DNA from: Cyrtodaria siliqua
Lineage: Eukaryota; Mollusca; Bivalvia; Adapedonta; Hiatellidae
Assembly (NCBI GenBank): GCA_037043455.1
Contig: JAWPHD010002643.1
Span: forward strand, 183,585 to 247,584
DNA length: 64,000 nt
Reading direction: 5' to 3'
Shown: piece after piece, positions 54,150 through 64,000 of the stretch
Numbering within the stretch: position 1 is the stretch's first letter
Layout: every line of letters starts with the position of its first letter
The notes under the pieces: model-generated
What the model was told of the DNA's origin: nothing
The model's input: only the letters and a program-made list of their open reading frames with translations
Databases searched by the model: none
Program-made: the position numbers and the translations under genes

Positions 54150-55785
54150 GCATAACTGTCGTCTGTTTACTTCCTAGATTCCAGCTGGCTTGCGGAACGT
54201 CGGTGGTTCTACCCAGGTGCCCGTCCGTGCACGCAAATTGCCCGGAGGGTGGAACTTGGAAAGTCGCCATATGAACTTAGCTGTTGGTGCGACTATAAAA
54301 TCCAATTCAATTCAATACTTCCTAGATTAGCAGTAGGAACGCCAACCCTATGGCGTAGGAATATCGATCAGACACGGTCACGTGATAATATGACATTTTT
54401 CGGCAAAATTGACACTGATCAGATTTCTACACCTATTAACCACTCTATATAATGTGCGAATACGTAACCTGTATTTTAGCATAACTAGACACAGTATTTG
54501 TGTCTATTGTTCAAAGCAGAAGGAATTATTTTTAAAAAAAATCCGAATTAAACTTCCTTCAAATCCATTTCGCATGTTGGTTGTACGTTTTATACGTAGT
54601 ACGGTATATGACAATAAGCCCGTGTAAAGGTTGTGTTCCTGCACGATAAACCGGCTCTTCTATTTACACAAACACACCCAATTTATTTAAGCGGTATACA
54701 TTTTGACGATTTACGTACTGTTTAAATATATGTTTGCTATGTTTTAGATGTTGTAAATGTAGCGTATGATGTATCTCTTCCATCAATTCCAATATATTGT
54801 CTCCGAGCCGTGTCTTTAGGACGTTATAGAGTAATTTATAATTATGAAAGGTTAGTGTTTGTTCATGCATTATTTTAACGATGCCTATGTTGTTTTCAAC
54901 GGTCCTCTCTCATACTCTGTTATTAGGTGAGGCTTAGAAAAGGAAGCATGGCGAATAACTGATCGTTTGTAAAAATGATATATTGCTCTGTAAACCATCT
55001 CATCATATCATGTATGCCAACTAGTTTAATACATTCCAAAATAATGATGCTTGGCTGTTTGGTTGAATGGTAGTGTACGTTATTTTCAGCACATTTTAGA
55101 CTATATATGTTTGTAGTAGTGGCAGACCACCCACTTTTCCCTACAAGTTCATGTAGTGTCAATAATAAATTCCATTGGCCTATATATAGTGATGCCCAAA
55201 CGCTTGGTCGAGCATTCAAGGCGTATTGCCTGTTGAGAAAACCCCTCTGTTTTAGTCGATATTCCTTATCGTAATCCTTCCCGTAATCGTTACCGTAGTT
55301 AGTTGTACAGGTCTACTTAGACATGTTGACTAGTTTTCATACTTTTTTGAATCTCGCTTAAAGCGACACATAATGTTCCATATTTGCTTTACTTCATTTT
55401 AGCTGACATGCGTGAAAGACGATATATATACACTATTCATCATTTGTAATCGGTCACCCAGGTTTTTTGAAAATAACACAAATACTAAACAACTTGAAAA
55501 CATAGAAACACATACCAATATTGTATTAAGTTTATCAACAAGGTTTTAGTCCAATTAAGGCAGAATAAGTTTTATAAATCGCTAGCATTATTTGTTAAAC
55601 GACACCAGTTAAAATTTCAAATGAAAATATGAATCATTAAAAAATACATAATTCTTTGAAAAGTGACCGATTATAAAAGTTGAGTAGTTTATACTGTAAT
55701 CAAACTTTGTCCATCGCCCTTCTGTCCGTCTGTTCGTAATCAGTCCTTAGCTTGTTTACAAAATAAAACTTAATTGTTATACACT
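54150..55785. other. Unassigned sequence
   Basis: No gene or repeat end recognised. Short frames (54664-54870 and 54923-55219 minus; 54249-54627 plus) have no recognised motif. Confidence 0.4.
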
Positions 55786-56700
55786 CGGTTGGAAAACGAG
55801 ACTTATATGGTATGGTATTGTCTCCGTCCGTCCATCCGTCCGTTAACAATTTGAATTCAACATGAAAACGCATGAAGCTCTGCACACAGAATCATGGACA
55901 CATTACGTGGTCCCGACTTAATTCCATTAAGCGATTGGAAAGCTTATATAAACAGGATTTTATAACGGCTATTTAGACAATAAAGAACACGTTTAAAACA
56001 TATTTTACTGAAAGAAATGCGATAACCTGTTTAGAATAACCTATTAAATGTTTTAATTTTACAATATACTTTTAAAGCCGAAATTAAGGTTTTATTTCAT
56101 ACCCCAGCCAACCCTCTTTCGCTTCTTGGAGAAGGGGTCGGATAGGGTATGAAAGTTAATACTCAGACCACATAATGATGTCTACATAGGCTGCACATGG
56201 GACTACGATGATCCGATCATCACTAGTGTAGTGAGGTCACTAGGGCATAGGTCGCGGTCGCGGTCAAGGTGGCCGAAAAAATGAAAAACAGTTTTCGTGA
56301 TGTAACTCAAGTACTACCTAGGATCCACATACTGGCCATGGAACAAGAATGACCACTCTTGTTTTTGACCACTCTTGTTTTGTGGTCACTATGTCAAAGG
56401 TTAAAGTCACGGCGACTCGACATATACAAACGGCTTTTGTGCTATAACACGGGAACCTTTCAACCTACGTTCTTGCAAATTCATATACAGATTGCCGTGG
56501 GGTTAAGACGATCCCTTTTGTTTTTGAGGTAACTAGTTATACACCAATAGGTCAAATAACTTCGCGGAGGGCTGGCAGGGAAAACGGCTTTCGTGCTATC
56601 TAAAACCATGAAACTTCATAGATAGAGACAAAGATGACCCCTTATATAACGTTTCATTTCAAACTGAAGAAGGAATGGCGCACGCATGGTTTGTTGGATG
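55786..56700 (+). mobile_element. Candidate family 7 Helentron-like element, 3' end not found
   Basis: ACTCGGTTGGAAAACGAGAC forms a small terminal stem-loop, then TTATATGGTATGG and CCGTCCGTCCATCCGTCCG, the same opening as the other families. About three diverged units follow, with GAGGTCACTAGGGCATAGGT, TTTTGTGGTCACTATGTCAA and CTTTCGTGCTAT. No inverted ACTCGG copy with hairpin was identified downstream, so the right boundary is arbitrary. Confidence 0.45.
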
Positions 56701-57124
56701 GACGCCCTAATTTGTATTGACAATACGATTCCTATTTAGCCCCAATTTCTTCGAAGCGGTTGTATAAAATATAATAATAATATAAAGGACCGCGAATAAT
56801 AAAAGGCAGTCACTGACATATATAATTGCAGAAAGATAAAACGCACGTAGTTATACGTATATTTTCCGGAAATAAATCGCAAGTAATTATTTGCGAAAGT
56901 GAAACAACCTTTATCACAGGCATGAACTGTCTGTACACTATATATCTAGGTCGACGATTTTTACATGTCGGCCATTTGGAAGTATGATAAAAACAACATC
57001 CATTCTAAATCGGGCCTCATACAAGTGCATGTATAAACAAATAATGTTCAACCAAATAATGTACTTTCCCTAATAAATGTAAAACCATTTAGATTGTGGT
57101 TAGTACCTCTATATTTATCTCCAG

Positions 57125-57285
57125 TACATAACCTACGCATAGAGCTTCTCCGGTCATGTGGGAGCGCTATGCGTACATAGAGCTCCCCGCGAATAGCGCT
57201 TCAAATTGGAGTTCTATGTGCAACGTTTATTACGCATAGAGATCCAATGGGAGCGCAATTCGCGGGGAGCTCGATGCGTCGCTAC
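57125..57285. repeat. Nested inverted repeats (GAGCTCCCCGCGAA)
   Basis: CATAGAGCTCCCCGCGAATAG pairs with an arm containing TTCGCGGGGAGCTCGATGCG about 100 bp away. Inner pairs are AATTGGAGTTCTATG and ACGCATAGAGATCCAAT. Upstream ACGCATAGAGC and GCGCTATGCGT form a further small hairpin. About 50-bp arms in total. No coding frame. Confidence 0.7.
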
Positions 57286-58440
57286 AGACCCTATACTTTT
57301 TTCAACCAATCGGAAGCCCTAAATCGATAGTGGTATCTAACCGTATCGGTATGCATTTCAATACCATTTTAAACATAACCATTTCAAACCATTGCAAACC
57401 TATTTACTATTAACATTTGTTTAAAATGTGTACATACGTATGAAGAAAAATACCCGTTCAAGTTGTTTGAAATGATACTTATTTATGAAATAAATACTAA
57501 ATACACCATCTAGATAAACACAAAGTCATGACAAGGCTAGACGGAAGTTTATTTACAAGACACTGCTATCTAACATTCCAACAGTAAAAAAACACACAAT
57601 AACACCTATTTACGTCCTGATTTATACATGCATTTTATAATATTTATAAAAACATAATTGCGTTGTGAGTAAGTGTAGGGCTTTTGTGAATCGTGTTTCC
57701 CTATATGTTTAAAGTAGCTATCCCGCCAACAAAAGCCACATTTTACAACAGTTTTTAAACCTGCTGACGACGAGGTATATAATATACAACTTCGATATTT
57801 TGAGAATCCAAACTCTAAAGACACAATATAAACAGCTTTAACCAGCATGAACAAACCCCCAAAACTGGAGCATCGAATTATGAGTTACAAACTCATAATT
57901 CATTTTCCACATATTCAATCACGGGTATTTTAAGAACCGTGAAAAAACTTAGCCTTTTAATAGGCACATTTACATTATTACTTGGATAGCATTTTGATAA
58001 ACGGTTTGTAGTGTAATTGTGCCGTTATTCTGTGGGTTAGTTTCTTTAACCATCTATGGCAGACGTCTTGTACATTATTAAATGCGAAAGCGAGTGTGTC
58101 ATAATGTGCATGTTCTTCATTCCTTATCCAAGGTAAGTTTGGTGGGTAGATAAGTATACGTTTTATTTTTTATTTTCTTAACAAATTACAAATTGCAAAT
58201 ATTGTTTAATACTAGTATTGAAATCAAAAAATCAAGTCAAAAAGAAGAAGCATTGTATTAATGGCCCCTCTGGAGTGCACGATAAATTCAAAGAAATTCA
58301 CTAACTGGCATGTTTTACATCAAGTATACGAAGAAAATCATGTTTTTTGGAAACATTCGGAACAGTATCTGAAAAATATATATTCTACCGAGGTTATTGC
58401 GACATTAGCTTTTCTAAACAGTGTGTCTAATTAGTACGTC
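57286..58440. other. Unassigned sequence
   Basis: AT-rich; no gene, exon or repeat end recognised. The minus frame 57606-57854 has no recognised family. Confidence 0.4.
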
Positions 58441-58680
58441 TGGACCGCTTAGCTTAGTTGCTAGCGAAGTCGACTATTGCGACTTTCTATTATTATTACC
58501 CACGCGCGTAACTTTAATGTGGGTTTAACCCCACGATGCGGTGTCCCGCTATTGAATTCCGTCCGACAATCTTGTTTTGTTTTTTAGTAAATATTCAATA
58601 ATGTTCGGTGTGTTATGTTTGTCAGCGCAGTTAGTTTGTGTTTTATAAGCTAACAGTTACGGACATTGTCTCTTTCAATA
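58441..58680 (+). mobile_element. tRNA-headed SINE-like unit, copy 2
   Basis: CCGCTTAGCTTAGTTGCTAGC (A box-like), GTGGGTTTAACCCCAC (B box region), then ATTGAATTCCGTCCGACAATC, TTAGTAAATATTCAATAATG, TTTATAAGCTAACAGTTACG and GACATTGTCTCTTTCAA. The part after the tRNA-like head is clearly the same as at 47770-47915 while the heads differ, as in SINE families sharing a tail. Confidence 0.55.
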
Positions 58681-59202
58681 CTGACAGTAGACAAATTACG
58701 ACAGCGTTTGACTGAAACGCGACATGCGCAGTGAAGCAGTCCATACCGAGATATTCTGCAGGCTGAAATCTGTTTGGCTAATTGTAAGGTCAGTCTGACG
58801 TCGTCACCTCCAATGTCCTTAGTAGTGTAAATTTGCGTAGCGTGATAAAGGGTCTGATTTTAATGAGACTGCGGTATAATCTTTGTGTGTTTTTTCTTTT
58901 TCAGTGGGACATTTTTAAAGTCCTAGAATATATGAGTGGACAGGGGATACAACATTTAAGCTCTCGTCTCATTTCAGTTCAAAATAATCATTAATAATAA
59001 CAACCACATATGTTGTTCAAATATGTCAACCAGTTATATACATGTTTCCTTTTGCTTAGATCCTGACCAATACATGTTCATTAGCCGTCTTGCGTATCCC
59101 GACCTCTAAATAATTTGAAAGTTGTTTGTTTTTATAAATAGTTGTGCCCCTTGCGAAAACATTGATCGTTACTCAATGTCTTCCATGTTTTGCTAAAGTT
59201 AA

Positions 59203-59465
59203 CGGGACACACGGCAATCTTTTTTTCTTTTTTTAAATCGTTGCGTTCCGTTAGTTTTTCCCACATAACTTCGTTTGTTCAATCATTCATATTAATAACA
59301 AAAATAGTTTAAAGCAAATTGCTTTTGCATATTATTAGCTGTTGATTATATAGCACCAATAATAAACTAAAACCTATGGTAAAATAAGATAATGATATGC
59401 AAGCCGTGTTAAAGGCAAAATGATACTGGATAAATAAATCGAGACGCAAATTTCAATGCTTAAGG
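59203..59465 (+). mobile_element. TTAA-flanked MITE, right terminus missing
   Basis: After TTAA: CGGGACACACGGCAATCTT, GCGTTCCGTTAGTTTTTCCC, TTTGTTCAATCATTCATA, ATGATATGCAAGCCGTG, CAAAATGATACTGGATAAA. The sequence leaves the family at about 59465 before the right inverted repeat. Confidence 0.65.
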
Positions 59466-59908
59466 AGGTTGGCTGGGAAAGGACGTAGTGCTGAGATTTT
59501 TTTAAATTAATATTTAAAGCTTCTTTGGTATTATTTAGATACAAAATTATGAAAACAAAGGTAAGTCATCACACTTTTTTTTTTCACTAGACGTCTTTGA
59601 AGAAGAGACATATTTCTAACTCTAAAATTTCACTAAAATGAGGAAAAATAGAGTCATTGAATGTTTTCACAATTTCTTTTCATAACATTATATTTATTGA
59701 AAAACAACGATTAATTTTCGATTACATATATACATATCTTTCAAAATATACACAAACAACTGTAATCCTCGTTCGTCTTTTTACTTTAAAAAGCTAACGT
59801 ATATGGACCGTACCCCACCCATTTCTTTTACTAAAATAATTCAAGATAAAAAAAAAGGTATGTTCTAATGCTCAATTTTTTTTTAAAACCTGTATATGAC
59901 AAGGTCCT
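59466..59908. other. Unassigned sequence
   Basis: AT-rich sequence with no recognised feature. Confidence 0.4.
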
Positions 59909-60163
59909 ATGATATTTCTTTCAAAACAAGTAAACAAATATATAGATCATCGAATAATTAGCAAAATCTATTGCAAGAGAAATGATTTTAATTTTGATAT
60001 TGTTAATTATCCCCATTTAGATGACGATGTTCCTCGAGCAGTTTCTTATGGGGTCTATGTGTTTCAACTTATTCGTTTTTCTAGAGCTTGTACTCGAGTT
60101 GGGGACTTTAATATTCGTAATCTTTGTATGACTTATGAAGATAGGTATGTTATTATGCCTTAA
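59909..60163 (+). pseudogene. Retroelement coding fragment (YGVYVFQLIRF motif)
   Basis: The open segment reads FNFDIVNYPHLDDDVPRAVS then YGVYVFQLIRFSRACTRVG and DFNIRNL. I recognise the pattern IVN[FY]P-x-LDxDVPR-x-x-SYGVY-x-[SF]-QLIRF-[AS]-R from C-terminal regions of common bivalve retroelement polyproteins, from memory. The element class is uncertain. Both ends are truncated, and a decayed minus-strand LTR-element fragment starts just to the right. It may be the coding part that precedes the tails at 13892 and 61945. Confidence 0.55.
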
Positions 60164-60175
60164 ACTTCGCAGGGT

Positions 60176-61930
60176 CTATTTTGAGAGGTGGGAAGGTGAC
60201 CAAAGAACGGGATTTCTGTTTGGGACACCTCCGTTTTATCTGGGTTTAATTTGATTCCCATTTCTCTGCATCTTATCATCAATGCTTTAAGATTTCGATC
60301 GTGAGTAACCTTTTATTTCCCGAAGACAACAATATCATCTACAATGGTTTCACCCCAGGGAGACCCTCGACACATTGATCCATTTTTTTTCAGGAACTCT
60401 TGAGCTGATCGAATTCCGAATGGCATTTTCAGGAATCTATAAAGGCCAAAGGGAGAGTTAAAAGTCGTTAAGTAGGAAGATTGTTCAGTTAGATTGATAG
60501 ACCAGTAGCCACTCCTGGCATCAAAACGCGAGAAAACTGATGCACCTTATAGATCTGGAAGAATGTCTTCCATTGACTTGTTGGGAGACTGTGGCCTTTT
60601 AATAGCATCATTAAGATGTTTTTGGTCAAGATATAATCTCAATGAAGTATTGCATTTCTCAACGGTGACCAGACTATTTACACAATCGGTGGGTTTTGAC
60701 ACCTTAGCGATCACGTTTGACCTTTCTTTGCGTTCCAGCTCTGTTTTTAATCTGTCGCGTATAGCCACAGGTACTCGTCTAGGAGCATGTACCACAGGGG
60801 TTGCATCTTGGCGGAGATGAATGTCATACTCGCCTGGCAATATACCTATACCATCAACTACATAGGTGTATTTTGAAATAGGTTTTCTTCAGTGAAAACT
60901 CTCTCTGATGAAAGTGGGAGTACACGTTTCATTAGACTGAGAGACAGGGATGTCTCTAGACCTATAATTGGACATGAATTGGCGTTGACTATGTACAATT
61001 CATGCTGATATGTCTTATCATTATAATAGCAGGGTAGTTTGATCATCGATAGTCAGTGCCTTACCATCACAGGCAGTGAGGCGCCGGTTTTTTTGCATAA
61101 AGGGCCTCTAGTCCCTAATGACTGATATGTGGATCTGGGTAGGATATTGACCTGGGAGCCAGAATCAATTTTCATTTTGACAGGTTTTGGGGTTTGACCT
61201 ATGCCAATGGTAGCAAATGCCTGATTGGAAGACTTATTGTGATTGATAGAATCAACGAACATGTTTTGAGATGGATTACTATCATATGAAACCAGATCAT
61301 GGACGACCTCATGAATCCGTTTTTGAAGTATGTCCGTCTCTTGCCTTTTGGCGGCAAACTGAAGCGAAATGATTCTGCTTCTTGCAAAAGTTGCAAGCCT
61401 GTCTTTTAGCTGGACATAAGTCCGTCCGTGAGTGATTTCACCACAATTTTGACATAGCTATTGTTTATGATTCTGCTTTTTCCTTTGTTGTGTGGTGGTG
61501 GTCTTGCAGCATTTCCGGCTTTTCTGACAGCGCTTACAGCACCTCCTTGGTCGGGTCCCATTGCCTTCACATGATGCTGACTTAGCTCATGGGTGCGGGA
61601 AATATCCAATGCTTTTCGTAGCGTAAGGTTAGTTCCTTCACGGATCAGCTTCTCTCTGATTTTCACTGATCGTATCCCGATCACTATGTGGTCTCCAATA
61701 ATGTCGTCTACCATGTCCTCTCTGTACCCACAGTCCTTAATCAATATTTTGAGCTGAGTCACAAACTGCTCGAATGGCTCTCCGATGTGTTGTTTCCTTG
61801 AACCGGCTGTATATCAGATTTGACTTGGGTCGACACTAGGCTTCGAACCCATTGTAATAAGAGTTTTTTTCATTTCGGCGTCGGTGAGTTTCCATGTGGA
61901 AAATATTTGGCGTCCTTTTTCACCGACCCA
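60176..61930 (-). pseudogene. Decayed Ty3/gypsy-like gag-pol fragment
   Basis: On the minus strand, in order: a gag-like segment (61762-61406) with a following Cys-rich zinc-knuckle region in a shifted frame, an aspartic protease segment (61262-61053) with DSGSQVNILP, then reverse transcriptase segments (60840-60547 and, in another frame, down to about 60180). The latter have a PFG motif and a VDDIVVFG catalytic box. The order gag-PR-RT fits LTR retrotransposons of the Ty3/gypsy group. Multiple frameshifts and stops (at least four breaks) and loss of RNase H, integrase and LTRs show that it is dead. The right part near 61800-61930 is gag remnant. Confidence 0.75.
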
Positions 61931-61944
61931 TAGCATTAGAGCAT

Positions 61945-62215
61945 TTCTTTATTTACACTGTCCCGTTTTATTGGGATGACAGTAGGGTAAGTGTGAGGTT
62001 TGGTGCACCCTAGAACTAGAACCTGGTTTAAACCCACAGCGACCATTTTTGCCACTGACCGTTCCAAGGCGGTAGCCCTATTGTCAACCCTTTTGTGTTT
62101 GTGATGTCTAATTTGGCATTTTGTTCATCTTTAAAGTTGTTCTTTGTCTCTGTATTGTTTGTGGTTGACTGTCGTCCTTGAATGCTACTTTTCCTCTTCG
62201 ATTTGTATATCCATA
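61945..62215 (+). mobile_element. Retroelement tail, copy 3
   Basis: TTTCTTTATTTACACTGTCCC, GGGATGACAGTAGGGTAAGTG, TGAGGTTTGGTGCACCC, CCGTTCCAAGGCGGTAGCCC, GTCAACCCTTTTGTGTTTGTG, GACTGTCGTCCTTGAATGC. It matches 14343-14610 and 50927-51150. A small duplication (AGAACTAGAACCTGG) is present. It carries no coding part of its own. Confidence 0.65.
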
Positions 62216-62859
62216 TTTATATTAGAACAGTAAGTATACTTACGTTTATATATACTTACTAAATGCTTTATAATACCGATTTTCGGAAGGAAACTTTGTA
62301 AACATTTTATAATTGATAAAGATCTTTATAATCAATATAATTATTTATTTTAAAACAAAGGAAAAATCAAACAAACAAATCAAATATTTCATTCCCCAAC
62401 ACGAAAGTAGTGTCTACTCGCAATAGTCAAACTTGTGAATTGGGCAAAATTAAATTTCATGATCCTTCTTTCCTTAGAACAACACGAAGAGCCAGACAGA
62501 AAACTAAGGATAGTCAAGTTATTTATTACATCATAAATAGTATTTTTAATGAGTTTTGTTATAAATAAACGTAACTAGAATATGTACATTATTGTAATAA
62601 AAGATTAAAAAAATATATTATTAAAACGATGTTTTATTTTGTTATAAATAAATTATATTATCATATAGTTTTAAAATTCATAGATCAACATGATTCTCTG
62701 CCATATTATTGACGATTTCTAAAAGCTCATTTTATTAATCAAAAGCGTCGCATTTTAGAATATCCAAAAACCGGAAGTGCAACCTAATGATTGAACCCAA
62801 TCTCCTAGTCTAGATCATCTGCGCCTCGACTTAATTTTTATATGGAATCTGGGATGAAA

Positions 62860-63700
62860 AATGACATAATGGCCCTGATAAAATGGGTGCTAAATCGGAG
62901 TTGATTTTTCGTCAGACAATAATTAAGATTTAGTGAGAAATGTAAATGTAGGAATTCAAAAAGATGTTATTGTAAAACAATCATGGACATACATACATAC
63001 TATCTCTACGAACATCTTTTGGTAAAATACGTGTTTGTATGCTAAGTTTACTTTAAATTCAAAATGAGCAATGATATCTACGGGAAAATGCTTTAATCAA
63101 CCCGCAAGTGTGAACATCATGTCATAAATAAATCGAAGTGGTTGATTTCAAAAAGGTATCAAATAGTTAACCTTTGACCCGTTTTTAATAATATAAATGA
63201 CGGGTTCAGTTTTGTGGGTTTTTTTTACCAATTTCAATACACATATTTGAGACCTAAATAAAAGTTTTCTTGAAAGTTACCAACTTTAAATAGCAATACC
63301 AATATAATCAGTTCATGAGTTTGAACATCATATATGTCATTACTAAAGAAGCAGTTATATTTAAGTCATATGCACATTAAACTTGATAATGAAAAACGCG
63401 TTTATATGTTAAACCATGTTCAGTACACACATTTGAGGCCAAAATAAACGCTTTTTTAAATATCAAATGCCAGTTATCGCATCTTCTTGACAATACCGAT
63501 ATAACTGATTCGTTATTTTTGAAAATTGCTTAGTAATGAAGGGGGAGTTTTAATCCAAAGTCAGTACACATTTCACTTTTGGGTGCTAAATCGGGTGAAG
63601 AAATGTGTCCTTTTAATCCAATTTCATTACACTCATTTTCAAACAAACTGAACGTTCATTTAAAATCCAAGACCAGTAGCCGAATCTACACAATAATGCC
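62860..63700. repeat. Weak tandem repeat, about 190 bp period
   Basis: Recurring phrases CAATACACATATTTGAGACC (63236), CAGTACACACATTTGAGGCC (63421), CAGTACACATTTCAC (63561) and paired GGGTGCTAAATCGG (62887, 63583) suggest three or four very diverged units. No long frame. Confidence 0.35.
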
Positions 63701-63825
63701 ATTTCAAACAATTCATCAATTCATCATTTTCAACATATTGCCATAAATCTGAGGTGATAATTGTCATATAAAGCCCTGCATAAATAAAGGAGTTTGATTT
63801 TATAAAAGCGTACACATTTCAGAAG

Positions 63826-63828
<3 letters not shown>

Positions 63829-63857
<29 letters not shown>
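63829..63857 (+). repeat. Poly-G run (29 bases)
   Basis: Uninterrupted G run after AGAAGGGA. Long homopolymers are prone to length error in assemblies, so the exact number is uncertain. Likely quadruplex former. The remaining sequence to the right edge has no recognised feature. Confidence 0.85.
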
Positions 63858-63860
<3 letters not shown>

Positions 63861-64000
63861 CTAAAAATACATGTCCATGTTACTGTAAATAAAATATAAA
63901 ACAATTTCGTTGCACGCCCTCAGTATAAAAAATGTTCTCGTTCGCTAGACGCATAATGACTAATGAGTGGTTTAATTAACACATTGTTAAATCCTTTTAT

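Noticed and set aside
60176..61930. Intact endogenous retroelement on the minus strand
   Set aside because: Several frame breaks, missing RNase H, integrase and LTRs; annotated as a decayed fragment only.

Overview
This is a eukaryotic, repeat-dominated window, most likely from a bivalve mollusc. That assignment is an inference from the repeat style: many short elements carrying 115-165 bp tandem monomers with phrases such as GAGTTATGGCCCTTG and GAAACTTTGCCA. There is no prokaryotic-style gene organisation. Most long open frames are products of tandem repeats.

The one clear protein-coding gene is a split minus-strand gene, about 46759 down to 31185: the catalytic domain of a beta-1,4-galactosyltransferase family (GT7) enzyme. 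Six exons with compatible phases and canonical GT/AG junctions give about 270 residues. The cytoplasmic, membrane and stem exons were not found and probably lie above 46759. Its introns are packed with mobile elements, hairpins and minisatellites.

Layout. From 1 to 18137 there is a degenerate GTT-rich satellite (unit about 106 bp), cut into seven pieces by nested insertions. From 18138 to 28700 there are nested elements with C-rich and CCGTACGG arrays. From 28700 to 31184 little is recognisable. From 31185 to 46759 lies the galactosyltransferase gene, with two minisatellites, a LINE tail, large hairpins and six or more insertions in its introns. From 46760 to 59500 there are DNA-transposon relics with TTAA or TA flanks, a 1.9 kb foldback element, SINE-like units and retroelement tails. 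From 59909 to 62215 there are decayed retroelement fragments, including a minus-strand Ty3/gypsy-like gag-pol piece. From 62216 to the end the sequence is AT-rich with a 29-base G run.

The main finding is a set of at least six, and probably eight, element families that differ in sequence but share one plan. Each has a 5' terminal stem-loop, then a CCGT- or CTGT-rich stretch, then tandem monomers. A 9-14 base inverted copy of the 5' end follows, set in from the 3' terminus. After that come a 13-22 base hairpin and a terminus CTTG or CTAG next to TT. Two insertions can be read against the uninterrupted target and show insertion at T-T without target duplication. This is the architecture described for non-autonomous Helentrons (HINEs), which are rolling-circle elements. 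No Rep/helicase gene was seen. The second finding is an intronic minisatellite of about 22 units of about 55 bp. Each unit carries a close copy of the exon/intron junction, including the 5' splice site, of the neighbouring galactosyltransferase exon.
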